A stretch of 64,000 nucleotides of DNA from NCBI GenBank assembly GCA_965214375.1, contig OZ243947.1:434001-498000 (forward strand), read 5' to 3'. Shown here piece after piece: positions 18,182 to 27,294 of this stretch. This DNA comes from Endobugula sp965214375. Lineage in GTDB: Bacteria; Pseudomonadota; Gammaproteobacteria; Pseudomonadales; Cellvibrionaceae. A program made the position numbers and the translations under genes. How positions within the stretch are numbered: position 1 is the first letter of the stretch; each line of letters begins with the position of its first letter. Under the pieces are notes generated by a model. That model ran no database searches and had not been told where the DNA came from. It saw only the letters and a list, made by a program, of their open reading frames with translations.

Positions 18182-18403
18182 CTACTCGTTCACGCCAAGC
18201 AAATATTTAGCTTCTTGAATAGCACTTTCCAAATCTCCAAACATACCAGAAGGGTCTGGATATTCCCTAATTTCATATGATACCTCTTCCTCCAAATCAT
18301 ATTTACAAACAAACTTAAGAAGAGAGTAAGAGCCATTATCATTTTTGACAATCTCAATAGCTTTTTTCCCACAAGGAGAAGAGATTCTTTCAATTTTTTT
18401 CAT
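18182..18403 (-). CDS. small immunity-like protein in frame with the Rhs toxin tail
   Basis: A 73-residue protein beginning MKKIERISSPCGKKAIEI and ending in SAIQEAKYLLG. It resembles small proteins of the 'SPCG...EI...NG.Y...' type that are often found just after Rhs genes, and could be an immunity protein. Its ATG is preceded in the same frame, without any stop, by the shifted Rhs C-terminal tail (IDDLWAGLG), so it may now be read as part of a fusion. The Shine-Dalgarno is poor (TTAGG only two bases from the ATG). An alternative reading is that it is the end of the toxin domain itself. Confidence 0.45.
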   Translation of the reverse strand: MKKIERISSPCGKKAIEIVKNDNGSYSLLKFVCKYDLEEEVSYEIREYPDPSGMFGDLESAIQEAKYLLGVNE

Positions 18404-19254
18404 ACCTAAGCCAGCCCATAAATCATCAATTATAGTTTTAGGTTTAATCAGTTCATTTGTCGAAGCATCTCTAAACGCATGAGTTTTAACCTGCTGGCCA
18501 TCTTTTGCTATTCGTGCATCAGAACTAACTTTCTGGATATTAGCAGGTGCGCGCCCTGTCTGAGATGCTATCTGATCAGCTTGTTGTGCTGGCTGACTAA
18601 TAATTGTTCCTCCTCCACTGGAAAGCTGCCCTAACTGCTCCTGAGAAGCTAACTGTTTTTCAAGCTTAACTTTTGTAGCATTATTGACAGCTCCACTTTC
18701 ACTTTTCTGGGTATTTACTGCATCTTTTTTTGCCTGTATTTTCGTTTTTGCTTTCTGTACAGCGCCTTGTATTCGATTTTCGCTCCTTCAAAAGCATTTT
18801 TAAGCGCTGTGCTCGCCTTCGACGTCGCTTTCGTCGAAAGCTTGACCGCAGAAGCTGCTAAACTGCCAACATCAATACCCGATGCTGGCGCTGCACAGCC
18901 GTTACATTCATCGGCATCAGGACGGGTTGCCACATCAATCGAAAGCGAAACCGCATTAACTGCTAAAAATATACCTGCCGCTGTCAAAAAGGCTAGCTCA
19001 CCTGTGGGATCGGTATAGCTCAGAGGATTATTGAGTACATAGGTGTAACGATTATAACTCTGGCTGCTTTCGGGAAATTGTACATAATCATCGGGGCTTA
19101 AGAACCTACCAATTAATGGGTCGTACACCCGCCCATTCATATGAATAAGATTAACTGCATCTAAATGCTCGTGGTCGGTAAAGCCTTTAGTGGTGGATTC
19201 AAAACACAATACATAACAATTGCTTATGCGTTGTGTGCGTTTGATAATCGTCAA
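18404..19254 (-). pseudogene. truncated, frameshifted Rhs protein C-terminus (core end plus toxin tail)
   Basis: The frame from 19254 gives, after about 19 unrelated residues, the end of an Rhs core: KGFTDHEHLDAVNLIHMNG, RVYDPLIGRFLSPDDY, SYNRYTYVLNNPLSYTDPTGE. The rest of the core (normally over 1000 residues) is missing; homology starts near 19197. The tail then continues with ALKNAFEGAKIE and stops at 18715. A second frame, open from about 18780 down to 18182, carries VQKAKTKIQAKKDAVN, LASQEQLGQLSSGGG, ASQTGRAPANIQKV and HAFRDASTNELIKPKTIIDD, which looks like the variable toxin tail, so one frameshift lies near 18776-18788. Polymorphic toxins of this kind are delivered to competitors; this copy looks dead or silent. 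Confidence 0.75.
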
Positions 19255-19287
19255 AAAACACTAAAACGACCATGAAGGAGTTACTGG

Positions 19288-20214
19288 ATGAAAGAAGCAC
19301 TACGTAATGTCACCTTAAGGCAGTTACAGATTTTTATGGTCGCCGCAGAGCATGAAAGTTTTGCTAAAGCTGCAGACATACTCCACTTGACCCAACCAGC
19401 AGTCTCCATGCAAATGAAGCGACTCGCAGAAATGATTGGTATGGCCTTATTTGCGAAAAGTGGCAGCGATTTACGTCTCACACTGGCAGGCCGGTCATTA
19501 CTGCCCTATGTGCGACGTATGACACAAACGCTACGTGAAGCCGGAGAAGAACTGGATGCCATCAATGGTCTGCGCCATGGCCAGGTTAAGATTGGGATGG
19601 TCACTACTGCACAGTACTTTTCACCCCGATTAACGGCAGAGTTTCAAAAGCAACATCCAGAAATTCAACTGGATATTACTATTGCCAATCGCCGTCGTAT
19701 TATTGATAAACTAGAAAGTAATGATATTGATGTAGCCATTATGGGTCGAACACCCAAACGTCTGGACGTTTCAACCGCTGAATTTTTTGAGCATCCTTAC
19801 GTGATCATTGCGTCGCCTTCGCACCCACTTGTAGGAGAAAAAAATATTGCACCAGCAGACCTTGCTTCAGAAACCTTCTTGGTACGCGAACCGGGATCAG
19901 GGACAAGAATGTTATTCGATCATATTTTTTTAACCAATGAATTGAAACCGCCAAACACACAAGAATTTAGTAGTAATGAATCCATTAAACAAAGTGTTAT
20001 CGCGGAAATGGGTCTGGCTATCATTTCTGCACATACCATTCACCTTGAAACCCAAGCCAATCTTTTAGCGGTATTACACGTAAAAACCATGCCTGTTATG
20101 CGAGCCTGGTTTTTATTGCATTTATCCAACAAAGTCCTCAGTCCCGCTGCGGATGCCTTTAAACAATTTATGCAAACAAAAGCACCGGGGCATATGAAAA
20201 CGATTTTTTATTAA
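19288..20214 (+). CDS. LysR-type transcriptional regulator, CbbR-like
   Basis: A 308-residue LysR regulator. The N-terminal winged helix-turn-helix is typical (TLRQLQIFMVAAEHESFAKA, LTQPAVSMQMKRL, residues about 9-50). The effector domain (about 95-300) resembles the CbbR/RbcR group, with GQVKIGMVTTAQYFSPRL and REPGSGTRMLFDHIF. AAGGAG lies seven bases before the ATG. No RuBisCO or cbb genes are in the window, so its targets are unknown. Its promoter region abuts the broken start of the Rhs remnant. The effector could be any metabolite; carbon fixation control is only a family-based possibility. Confidence 0.85.
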   Translation: MKEALRNVTLRQLQIFMVAAEHESFAKAADILHLTQPAVSMQMKRLAEMIGMALFAKSGSDLRLTLAGRSLLPYVRRMTQTLREAGEELDAINGLRHGQVKIGMVTTAQYFSPRLTAEFQKQHPEIQLDITIANRRRIIDKLESNDIDVAIMGRTPKRLDVSTAEFFEHPYVIIASPSHPLVGEKNIAPADLASETFLVREPGSGTRMLFDHIFLTNELKPPNTQEFSSNESIKQSVIAEMGLAIISAHTIHLETQANLLAVLHVKTMPVMRAWFLLHLSNKVLSPAADAFKQFMQTKAPGHMKTIFY

Positions 20215-20303
20215 TGAATAAGCATTTTTTACAACGTTAAAAAACAGACGGCTGAGTGTATTCAGTCAACTGGGACAATATAATATAAGTAACGACTGTT
20301 ACT

Positions 20304-20957
20304 TTATCCTTTACTTGTCACCCGTTGTAATGCCTTAATCATATTATCGGTATTGTACGGCCCTTTAAATGAACCAACGTATTGACCTTGGGGGTTAAGC
20401 AGTGCAATGCTATCACTATGGCTAATAAAATAATGGCCATTTTCATCAGGTTTTTCGTGAATAAAAACCATATGTAACTGTTGTGCAACCTTACGAATAT
20501 TATCCAGATTGCCAGTGAGACCATAAAAGCTCGGGTTAAAATGATTCAGGTATTGTGAAAGTAATTCAGGGGTATCACGCGCAGGATCAAAAGTGATATG
20601 TAATACATCAAGAGAAGTCCCATTATCCAGTTCGTCCCATGCCGTTTTTAGTGTATTGAGGGATGCCAGATTTAATGGGCATATATCTGGGCAGTACATA
20701 TAACCAAAATTTACCAGACGCCAACCCTCCATATGCTGAGTGACGGGTTTACTGAGCCCTTGGAGATTGTCCAGTGAGGTATTGTTAAGTGGACGCGGCT
20801 CTTTGAAGGGATAAAATTTTAGGGCGGCCAATTCACGCCGTTGATTTGCTGCACTCTTAGCTTGCATATCCTGGTACAACCGAAAACCCAACGCGGCAAT
20901 GACTGCCAATATCAATATTGCCACGGGGATAAACAGGGAGAATTTTTTTTCACTCAT
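20304..20957 (-). CDS. SCO family copper chaperone/thioredoxin-like protein
   Basis: A 217-residue SCO1/SenC-family protein anchored by one N-terminal transmembrane segment (about residues 8-26) with the thioredoxin-like domain in the periplasm. The copper ligands are visible: Cys89 and Cys93 in YMYCPDICPLNL, and the later His in HYFISHSDSIALL. FDPARDTPELL and YGLTGNLDNI are also family motifs. SCO proteins deliver copper to the CuA site of cytochrome c oxidase or act in redox control. No oxidase genes are in the window. It sits 67 bases downstream of miaE on the same strand and may share its transcript. Confidence 0.9.
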   Translation of the reverse strand: MSEKKFSLFIPVAILILAVIAALGFRLYQDMQAKSAANQRRELAALKFYPFKEPRPLNNTSLDNLQGLSKPVTQHMEGWRLVNFGYMYCPDICPLNLASLNTLKTAWDELDNGTSLDVLHITFDPARDTPELLSQYLNHFNPSFYGLTGNLDNIRKVAQQLHMVFIHEKPDENGHYFISHSDSIALLNPQGQYVGSFKGPYNTDNMIKALQRVTSKG

Positions 20958-21024
20958 TGAATTTAGCCACTATATCGCTGTTGAACGAACTGATAGAAAC
21001 GTATTCCGCTCTTGTACTATTTAA

Positions 21025-21627
21025 TTAACTCACTGGACCACTATGAAAACGAAATGCATCGTCCTCTTGGAGTATGATTTCACATTCTAGTTCCAAAAAT
21101 TTATCGACTCGTGATTGTATATCGTCTTTTGTGGCTTTTTGAGCCAACGCCAGATAATCTTCGTAATGTCTCGCTTCAGACTTTAAGAGCGATAAATAAA
21201 AACTGTTAAGTTCATCATCAAGATATGGAGCCAGTTTGGCAAACCGTTCACAAGAGCGAGCCTCGATAATTGCCCCCACGATTAATGTATCAATCAGGCG
21301 TCCTGGCTCACTGGTACGTACAGGTTTACGCAATTGCCCAGCATAGTTGGCCGCATCAATTTGCGGATATTCCATACCGCGCTTTTTCATGATGGCGATA
21401 ACCTGTTCAAAATGTCGTAATTCTTCACGCGCAAGGCGCGACATCTTATTCAGTAACTCATAGTTATCAACATAACGGTATATAAGATTTAACGCCGTAC
21501 TGGCGGCTTTTTTTTCACAATTAGCATGATCAACAAGTAACAACTCGATATTTTCGAGCGCACCATCAATCCAGGCCTGTGGTGTTTCGCAATGTAAAAA
21601 GCGGTGTATATGGCTAATGTCTGTCAT
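21025..21627 (-). CDS. miaE: tRNA-(ms2io6A)-hydroxylase
   Basis: A di-iron monooxygenase that hydroxylates the isopentenyl group of ms2i6A37 in tRNAs reading U-starting codons. The 200-residue product has the ferritin-like helices with the iron ligands: ELLLVDHANCEKKAA (Glu), REELRHFEQV (Glu and His), IIEARSCERF (Glu) and KSEARHYEDYL (Glu and His). Length fits the family. Its ATG overlaps the stop of the upstream LysR gene (ATGA at 21624-21627), so the two are translationally coupled, an unusual pairing of a regulator with a tRNA modification enzyme. Confidence 0.92.
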   Translation of the reverse strand: MTDISHIHRFLHCETPQAWIDGALENIELLLVDHANCEKKAASTALNLIYRYVDNYELLNKMSRLAREELRHFEQVIAIMKKRGMEYPQIDAANYAGQLRKPVRTSEPGRLIDTLIVGAIIEARSCERFAKLAPYLDDELNSFYLSLLKSEARHYEDYLALAQKATKDDIQSRVDKFLELECEIILQEDDAFRFHSGPVS

Positions 21628-22562
21628 GTGTCATTTCTGGCTAATTCTATTAATACTCGGCGCAACCATTGGTGAGCGCTATTATGATGCAACAAAGGAC
21701 TCCAGACCATCTTAATTTCAATAGGCGGGATATCAAACGGTGCGGGTAATACAACTAGGTTATTGTAATGTTCATACGACTGAGCAAATCGTGTGGGCAG
21801 TGTCGCGACCAGCTGGCTCTGTTCAAGTAACATGGGAATAATTTGATAATGCCGGGTATAAACCCGTATTTTGCGCTCACATTCCATTTGACTCAGAATA
21901 TTATCAATCCACCCACGTTTAGCGGTATTATCCAATGACATACCCGTTGCGACCCCAATACCGGTCTTACTGACCCATACATGCCCTGCCGCCAGATATT
22001 CTTCCAAGGTATTATTTTGCACCAAAGGGTGATCTGCCGTTAACAAGCAACAAAAGGTATCTTGCCAAACAGGACGCTGATAGAAGGATTGAGGAACATC
22101 GTCAAAACGGTTAATGGCCAAATCGACCTTGCCTTTTTCCAAATCGGTAAAGCTGGCATCACTTAGGGTCAAAATATCCAATACGACATTAGGCGCATGA
22201 GTCTGTAAATATTCAACCAAAGAGGCAATTAACGTGCCTTCCACATAATCACTCACTTGTATACGAAACATCCGTTGACTCTTATGCGGTTCAAACGTGT
22301 CTGTGGGGGATAACGCCGCCTCGGCAAAACTTAAGCATTGACGTATTAGGGGTTCCAATTCTAATGCCCGTTCTGTCGGTTCCATGCCGCAACTGGTGCG
22401 TACCAATAACGGGTCACCCAATAACCCTCGTAGACGCTTAAGGCTGTTGCTCATTGCCGGCTGGCTGATATTGAGCTGTTCTGCCGCACGAGAGACATTA
22501 CGTTCACGCATCAGGGTATCAAAACACACTAACAAATTGAGGGCGAAGTTTTCAATATTCAT
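21624..22562 (-). CDS. LysR-type transcriptional regulator
   Basis: A 312-residue LysR regulator from the ATG at 22562 (an in-frame TTG lies six codons upstream). The helix-turn-helix is RNVSRAAEQLNISQPAMSNSLKRLR (residues about 22-46), close to the NodD/LeuO/SyrM-like branch, followed by the effector-binding domain (about 90-300). It is divergent from acnB across 307 bases, so it may control acnB, itself, or both. It is translationally coupled to miaE downstream. The effector is not predictable from sequence. Confidence 0.85.
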   Translation of the reverse strand: MNIENFALNLLVCFDTLMRERNVSRAAEQLNISQPAMSNSLKRLRGLLGDPLLVRTSCGMEPTERALELEPLIRQCLSFAEAALSPTDTFEPHKSQRMFRIQVSDYVEGTLIASLVEYLQTHAPNVVLDILTLSDASFTDLEKGKVDLAINRFDDVPQSFYQRPVWQDTFCCLLTADHPLVQNNTLEEYLAAGHVWVSKTGIGVATGMSLDNTAKRGWIDNILSQMECERKIRVYTRHYQIIPMLLEQSQLVATLPTRFAQSYEHYNNLVVLPAPFDIPPIEIKMVWSPLLHHNSAHQWLRRVLIELARNDT

Positions 22563-22869
22563 AAATAGTATTATAAACAATATAACTAGAATTATAACTA
22601 CCTATCACCAAAACAAATAATCAATATCGACATGAATGATTAGCGCTTTGCATTGACATGAGTACAATAGGCAGTGTTAACCATTTTCAGTGCTTTTTGG
22701 CGCATTGCATACTGGTCAGCTATGCTTAATCAGATAGCCTGAAAAGAAGTCATCACCACTTTCAGAGGGCCCGTAACGTGCCATACAGTTATTACGCACA
22801 TACTGAAAAACACGCCACATTCGGTATGTTATCTACACCATTGACTATTACTGCCAGCGGGAGGTATGT
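22563..22869. promoter_or_regulatory. divergent LysR/acnB control region
   Basis: This 307-base gap separates the LysR gene (leftward) from acnB (rightward) and must contain both promoters. A TTGACA at 22653-22658 is a candidate -35 for acnB, but the matching -10 (GTTAAC at 22676-22681) is poor. A strong ribosome binding site, GGGAGG, lies at 22859-22864. I found no coding remnant here. A LysR T-N11-A operator is expected but I could not single one out with confidence. Confidence 0.4.
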
Positions 22870-25695
22870 ATGAGTCTCTATCAAGACTATATGGAAGAAA
22901 TTGAAATCCGGAAGGATGAAGGCTTACATCCTAAACCTGTTGATAATGCCGAGTTGTTGTCAGAGATTATTGATCAAATCAAAGACTCTGGTCACCAGCA
23001 GCGTGAAAATTCACTGCACTTCTTTATTTACAACACCTTACCAGGTACCACCAGTGCGGCAGGTGTCAAAGCCACGTTTTTAAAAGAGATTATTCTGGGC
23101 AAAGAGACTGTTGCGGAAATTACGCCTGAGTTTGCCTTTGAATTACTGTCACACATGAAGGGCGGCCCTTCGGTTGAAATGTTACTGGATTTGGCACTGG
23201 GTAATGATCAGGATATTGCAAAACAAGCCGCTGAGGTATTGAAAACTCAGGTATTCCTGTACGAGGCCGATACCGAACGCCTTGAAACGGCCTATAAAGC
23301 CGATAACGCTATCGCAAAAGATATTCTTGAAAGCTACGCACAAGCTGAATTTTTCACCAAGCTTCCCGAGATTGACGAAGAAATCAAAGTGGTTACCTAT
23401 ATTGCTGGTGTTGGCGATATTTCTACAGACTTATTATCACCCGGTAATCAAGCGCACTCACGCTCCGACCGTGAGCTTCACGGGAAGTGCATGATTACAC
23501 CAGAAGCTCAGCAAGAAATTACCGACATGAAAAAAGAACATCCCGATAAGAAGGTGATGCTGATTGCTGAAAAAGGCACCATGGGTGTCGGTTCATCGCG
23601 GATGTCAGGCGTCAATAACGTCGCATTATGGGCGGGTAAGCAGGCCAGTCCGTATGTACCTTTCGTGAATATTGCCCCTGTGGTTGCTGGCACTAACGGC
23701 ATATCCCCTATTTTCCTGACCACCGTGGGTGTAACTGGTGGGATTGGTATTGACCTGAAAAACTGGGTGAAAAAGATCGATGCCGACGGTAACACGGTGA
23801 CCGACAAGAACGGTGATCCGGTACTGGAAGAAGCCTATTCTATTGCCACTGGCACTGTACTGACCATTAACACTAAAGAGAAGAAGCTTTATAAAGATGG
23901 TGAAGTGGTTGCCGATGTCGCGTCTGCTTTCACGCCGCAACAAGTTGAATTTATGAAGGCTGGCGGTTCATACGCGGTGGTCTTTGGTAAAAAATTACAA
24001 ACCTTTGCCGCAGAAACTCTAGGCATCGATATTCCTCCCGTATTTGCTCCTTCAAAAGAAATTTCGCATGAAGGTCAGGGCTTAACGGCGGTTGAAAAAA
24101 TCTTTAACAATAATGCGGTTGGGGTATCATCAAAAGATGCATTGCATGCTGGCTCCGACGTGCGTGTCAAAGTGAACATTGTCGGTTCGCAAGACACCAC
24201 AGGCCTGATGACATCGCAAGAACTTGAATCCATGGCCGCTACCGTAATTTCACCCGTGGTTGATGGCTCTTATCAATCCGGTTGTCATACCGCCTCAGTG
24301 TGGGATAAAAAAGCGCAAGCCAATATTCCCAAACTCATGAAGTTTATGAATAACTTTGGTTTGATTACGGCGCGTGACCCGAAAGGCGTCTATCACTCCA
24401 TGACCGATGTGATTCATAAGGTCTTAAATGATATTACCATTGATGAATGGGCGATTATCATTGGTGGTGATTCCCATACGCGCATGTCCAAAGGTGTGGC
24501 CTTCGGTGCGGATTCCGGCACCGTGGCGCTGGCACTGGCAACGGGTGAAGCCACCATGCCTATTCCGGAGTCAGTGAAGGTTACCTTTAAAGGTAGCATG
24601 AAAGAGCATATTGACTTCCGTGATGTGGTACACGCGACTCAGGCACAAATGCTGAAAAAATTTAGCGGGGAAAATGTCTTCCAGGGACGTATTATTGAAG
24701 TGCACATTGGCACCCTGTTAGCTGATCAGGCCTTTACCTTTACAGACTGGACAGCAGAAATGAAAGCCAAAGCATCGATCTGTATTTCACAGGACGACAC
24801 TTTGATTGAATCTATTGAATTGGCGAAGAGCCGTATTCAAATTATGATTGATAAAGGCATGGAAAATCATAACAACGTACTGCAAGGTTTGATAGATAAA
24901 GCGGATCAGCGTATCGCAGAGATCAGATCTGGCGAAAGAGCGGCATTACGTCCTGACAATAATGCCAAGTATTTTGCAGAATTGGTGGTTGATCTGGATA
25001 TTATTGACGAACCGATGGTTGCTGACCCGGACGTCAATAACGACGATATCTCCAAACGCTATACCCATGATGTGATTCGACCCATCTCCTACTATGAAGG
25101 TTCTCGAAAAGTCGATCTTGGTTTTGTGGGGTCGTGCATGGTGCATAAAGGCGATTTGAAAATTATCTCTCAGATGTTCAAAAATATCGAAGCCAAAGAC
25201 GGTGTCATCACATTTAATGCACCATTGGTTGTCGCTGCGCCCACCTATAACATTATTGATGAACTCAAGGAAGAAGGTGACTGGGAGTTACTGCAAAAAT
25301 ATTCCGGCTTTGAATTTGATGATGATGCACCCAAGGAATCTGCACGTACTGAATATGAAAATATGATGTACCTCGAACGCCCTGGTTGTAACCTGTGTAT
25401 GGGTAATCAGGAAAAAGCTGAAAAAGGCGATACGGTGTTTGCGACCTCTACCCGTCTTTTCCAAGGTCGGGTGGTAGAAGATTCCGAACGTAAGAAAGGT
25501 GAATCATTATTAGCCTCAACGCCTGTCGTCGTGCTTGCGGCAATTCTTGGTAGAACGCCAAGTATGGAAGAGTATAAAACGGCGGTAGAAGGCATTAATT
25601 TGACCGCATTTGCACCGCCGCTTGAAGAAATGAGTACACCGCCAATGCCTCCAATGGGCGGTGGAACAGAAGCCGTGCCCGTTCGGATTATGTAA
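22870..25695 (+). CDS. acnB: aconitate hydratase B, long form
   Basis: Interconverts citrate and isocitrate in the TCA cycle and may also handle 2-methylisocitrate. The protein has 941 residues, about 75 more than E. coli AcnB (865). The [4Fe-4S] ligands are Cys756 (VGSCMVHKG), Cys840 and Cys843 (CNLCMGNQ). Other conserved parts are GTMGVGSSRMS, VGSQDTTGLMT and GGDSHTRMSKGV. The N-terminal HEAT-like region is present, and the C-terminus ends in a Pro/Gly/Met-rich stretch (PPMPPMGGG). The sequence looks closer to the long AcnB type than to the enteric type, which may mean a separate origin. A strong GGGAGG and a good terminator frame the gene, so it is probably monocistronic. Confidence 0.95.
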   Translation: MSLYQDYMEEIEIRKDEGLHPKPVDNAELLSEIIDQIKDSGHQQRENSLHFFIYNTLPGTTSAAGVKATFLKEIILGKETVAEITPEFAFELLSHMKGGPSVEMLLDLALGNDQDIAKQAAEVLKTQVFLYEADTERLETAYKADNAIAKDILESYAQAEFFTKLPEIDEEIKVVTYIAGVGDISTDLLSPGNQAHSRSDRELHGKCMITPEAQQEITDMKKEHPDKKVMLIAEKGTMGVGSSRMSGVNNVALWAGKQASPYVPFVNIAPVVAGTNGISPIFLTTVGVTGGIGIDLKNWVKKIDADGNTVTDKNGDPVLEEAYSIATGTVLTINTKEKKLYKDGEVVADVASAFTPQQVEFMKAGGSYAVVFGKKLQTFAAETLGIDIPPVFAPSKEISHEGQGLTAVEKIFNNNAVGVSSKDALHAGSDVRVKVNIVGSQDTTGLMTSQELESMAATVISPVVDGSYQSGCHTASVWDKKAQANIPKLMKFMNNFGLITARDPKGVYHSMTDVIHKVLNDITIDEWAIIIGGDSHTRMSKGVAFGADSGTVALALATGEATMPIPESVKVTFKGSMKEHIDFRDVVHATQAQMLKKFSGENVFQGRIIEVHIGTLLADQAFTFTDWTAEMKAKASICISQDDTLIESIELAKSRIQIMIDKGMENHNNVLQGLIDKADQRIAEIRSGERAALRPDNNAKYFAELVVDLDIIDEPMVADPDVNNDDISKRYTHDVIRPISYYEGSRKVDLGFVGSCMVHKGDLKIISQMFKNIEAKDGVITFNAPLVVAAPTYNIIDELKEEGDWELLQKYSGFEFDDDAPKESARTEYENMMYLERPGCNLCMGNQEKAEKGDTVFATSTRLFQGRVVEDSERKKGESLLASTPVVVLAAILGRTPSMEEYKTAVEGINLTAFAPPLEEMSTPPMPPMGGGTEAVPVRIM

Positions 25696-25715
25696 ACTGA
25701 TTAATGTGTCATTCT

Positions 25716-25741
25716 AAAACCCCGCCTTTGCGGGGTGTTTT
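25716..25741 (+). terminator. rho-independent terminator of acnB
   Basis: ACCCCGC (25719-25725), loop CTTT, GCGGGGT (25730-25736), followed by a T-rich run. The stem is perfect and GC-rich and lies 20 bases after the acnB stop. The A-run on its left could let it act in the other direction as well, but no gene points into it from the right. Confidence 0.9.
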
Positions 25742-25827
25742 ATGTCCATGGATGGATGGGCTTGATTTTTACACTAAAAAAGAGAAAAATCAGCTTTATA
25801 CAATAAAAACCGTCAGGGAAACACATC

Positions 25828-26547
25828 ATGGACTTCGTCATTTTTTTACTGATCTTTTTTGCGTTGTTATTTGTGCCAGTTTTATTACGTTTAAAATTTA
25901 GTAATTTTGAACTCAAAATAACTGATCTGGCACTCGCTATTGTGCCTGCCGTCTTATATTTATTACTCAACGGTAATATTAAAAGCTTGCAGGTGGGTGA
26001 TTTAACAGTAGAAACCGCCTTTAAAGAAGCGGCAAAAACTAGTGCTGCCAACATTGTAACCAAAATTGATAGCGTTGACGGCCTGCCGACCAAGGACATC
26101 AGCAGCAGCCCCAAAGGAGGAGTTGATCCCATACCAATATTAATTAACGAAAAGGCAGAAGCGATTACGTTTCGTGTCGGCTGGAGAGGATATGATGGCG
26201 GAGCTATTTCTGAATATTTTCGCCATTTAAGCCGTTATGATTTTTTTAAGTATATTATTTTACTTGAAAAGGATGGTAGTCTGTTTGGTACTCTCAGCGT
26301 ACCTACCCTAAATAAATTAATCGAAAACAATGTCGTTTCTACAAGAGAATTAGCTACCGCTTTAAATCGTGGCAACAAAAACAAGCTCCCTAACCTACCT
26401 AGCTTTATCAGTGTTAAAGATGCCATTAATACCAAAACATCCAAGGCGGATGCACTGGCAAAAATGAACTCATTATCCATTAACAATATTCCCGTTATTG
26501 ATGCTAAGAAAAAATTTAAGGGGGTTGTTAATCGTTCTAAGTTATAA
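25828..26547 (+). CDS. membrane-anchored protein with a C-terminal CBS-like domain
   Basis: A 239-residue protein with AGGGAAA upstream of the ATG. Residues 3-20 and about 31-50 are hydrophobic and may form two membrane segments (FVIFLLIFFALLFVPVLL and LALAIVPAVLYLLLNG). The C-terminal half (about 135-239) looks like a CBS pair: LLEKDGSLFGTLSVPTLN in the first repeat and SVKDAINTKTSKADALAKM, then SINNIPVIDAKKKFKGVV, in the second. CBS domains usually sense adenine nucleotides. No partner transporter or enzyme domain is attached, so the function is unknown. It stands alone behind the acnB terminator. Confidence 0.65.
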   Translation: MDFVIFLLIFFALLFVPVLLRLKFSNFELKITDLALAIVPAVLYLLLNGNIKSLQVGDLTVETAFKEAAKTSAANIVTKIDSVDGLPTKDISSSPKGGVDPIPILINEKAEAITFRVGWRGYDGGAISEYFRHLSRYDFFKYIILLEKDGSLFGTLSVPTLNKLIENNVVSTRELATALNRGNKNKLPNLPSFISVKDAINTKTSKADALAKMNSLSINNIPVIDAKKKFKGVVNRSKL

Positions 26548-26600
26548 GTTATCTGCGAGCCTATTAGTTGAAATTAGCCAATCATTACAATAATGAAATA

Positions 26601-27269
26601 CTAGTCTCTAAAAAAGCGAACAAACTGATCTAGTGGTTCACGCGAGGTACGGTAACTATTGACCAGTGCATCTCTATCTTCATAACCCAACGCCATACCG
26701 CACAATAAGGTCACTGAATCATCATAACCTAACTCATCACGAACAATATGAGGGTACTCTGCCAGTGCTGCTTGCGGGCAGGTAGTCAAACCTTGATCTA
26801 AGGCCGCCAGCATAACGGATTGTAAAAACATACCGTAGTCCATAAAAGAACCCTCAGTGAGAAACTTGTCAATAAAAAATAACAACATCACTGGCGCATC
26901 AAATGCACGGTAATTCGCATGCCATTGTGCTTTTTGTCGTTCAACATCTTCTCGTGTAATACCCAATGTAGAATACATTAATAAACCACACGCTTTACGA
27001 CGTGATTTATACGGTTCTCGCCATTCTCCTGGGTAATATTGATATTCAATAGAAGAGCTCTCACCAGACTCCGCCGCCGTCATCATACGTGCTTGTAGAC
27101 GCTTCTTAGCCTCTCCAGTAACAACAGCAACATTCCATGGCTGGGTATTCACACCAGAAGGAGCGGTACCCGCAAGTTTAAGAATAGTGTCTATTTGATC
27201 TTTTGTAACAGCCTGATCCGTAAAAGCACGCACAGATTTTCGTGCTAATAACGCTTCTGAGATGTTCAT
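26601..27269 (-). CDS. nitroreductase family protein
   Basis: A 222-residue FMN-dependent oxidoreductase of the nitroreductase family. The FMN phosphate-binding start RKSVRAFTDQAV (residues 10-21), the APSGVNTQPWNVAVVTG loop (about 36-52) and the C-terminal LLCGMALGYEDRD motif are present. Such enzymes reduce nitroaromatics, quinones or other small electrophiles with NAD(P)H; the natural substrate is unknown. It is the last gene of a long same-strand run that begins with smc and follows the patatin gene after 25 bases. Confidence 0.88.
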   Translation of the reverse strand: MNISEALLARKSVRAFTDQAVTKDQIDTILKLAGTAPSGVNTQPWNVAVVTGEAKKRLQARMMTAAESGESSSIEYQYYPGEWREPYKSRRKACGLLMYSTLGITREDVERQKAQWHANYRAFDAPVMLLFFIDKFLTEGSFMDYGMFLQSVMLAALDQGLTTCPQAALAEYPHIVRDELGYDDSVTLLCGMALGYEDRDALVNSYRTSREPLDQFVRFFRD

Positions 27270-27294
27270 TATTTTATATCCTGAATGTCATTTA

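Noticed and set aside
15969..18403. Orphan gene cluster as a phage-defence system
   Set aside because: No nuclease, helicase, methylase, TIR or ATPase motif is visible in any of the five genes; only the Rhs link supports a toxin-immunity context.
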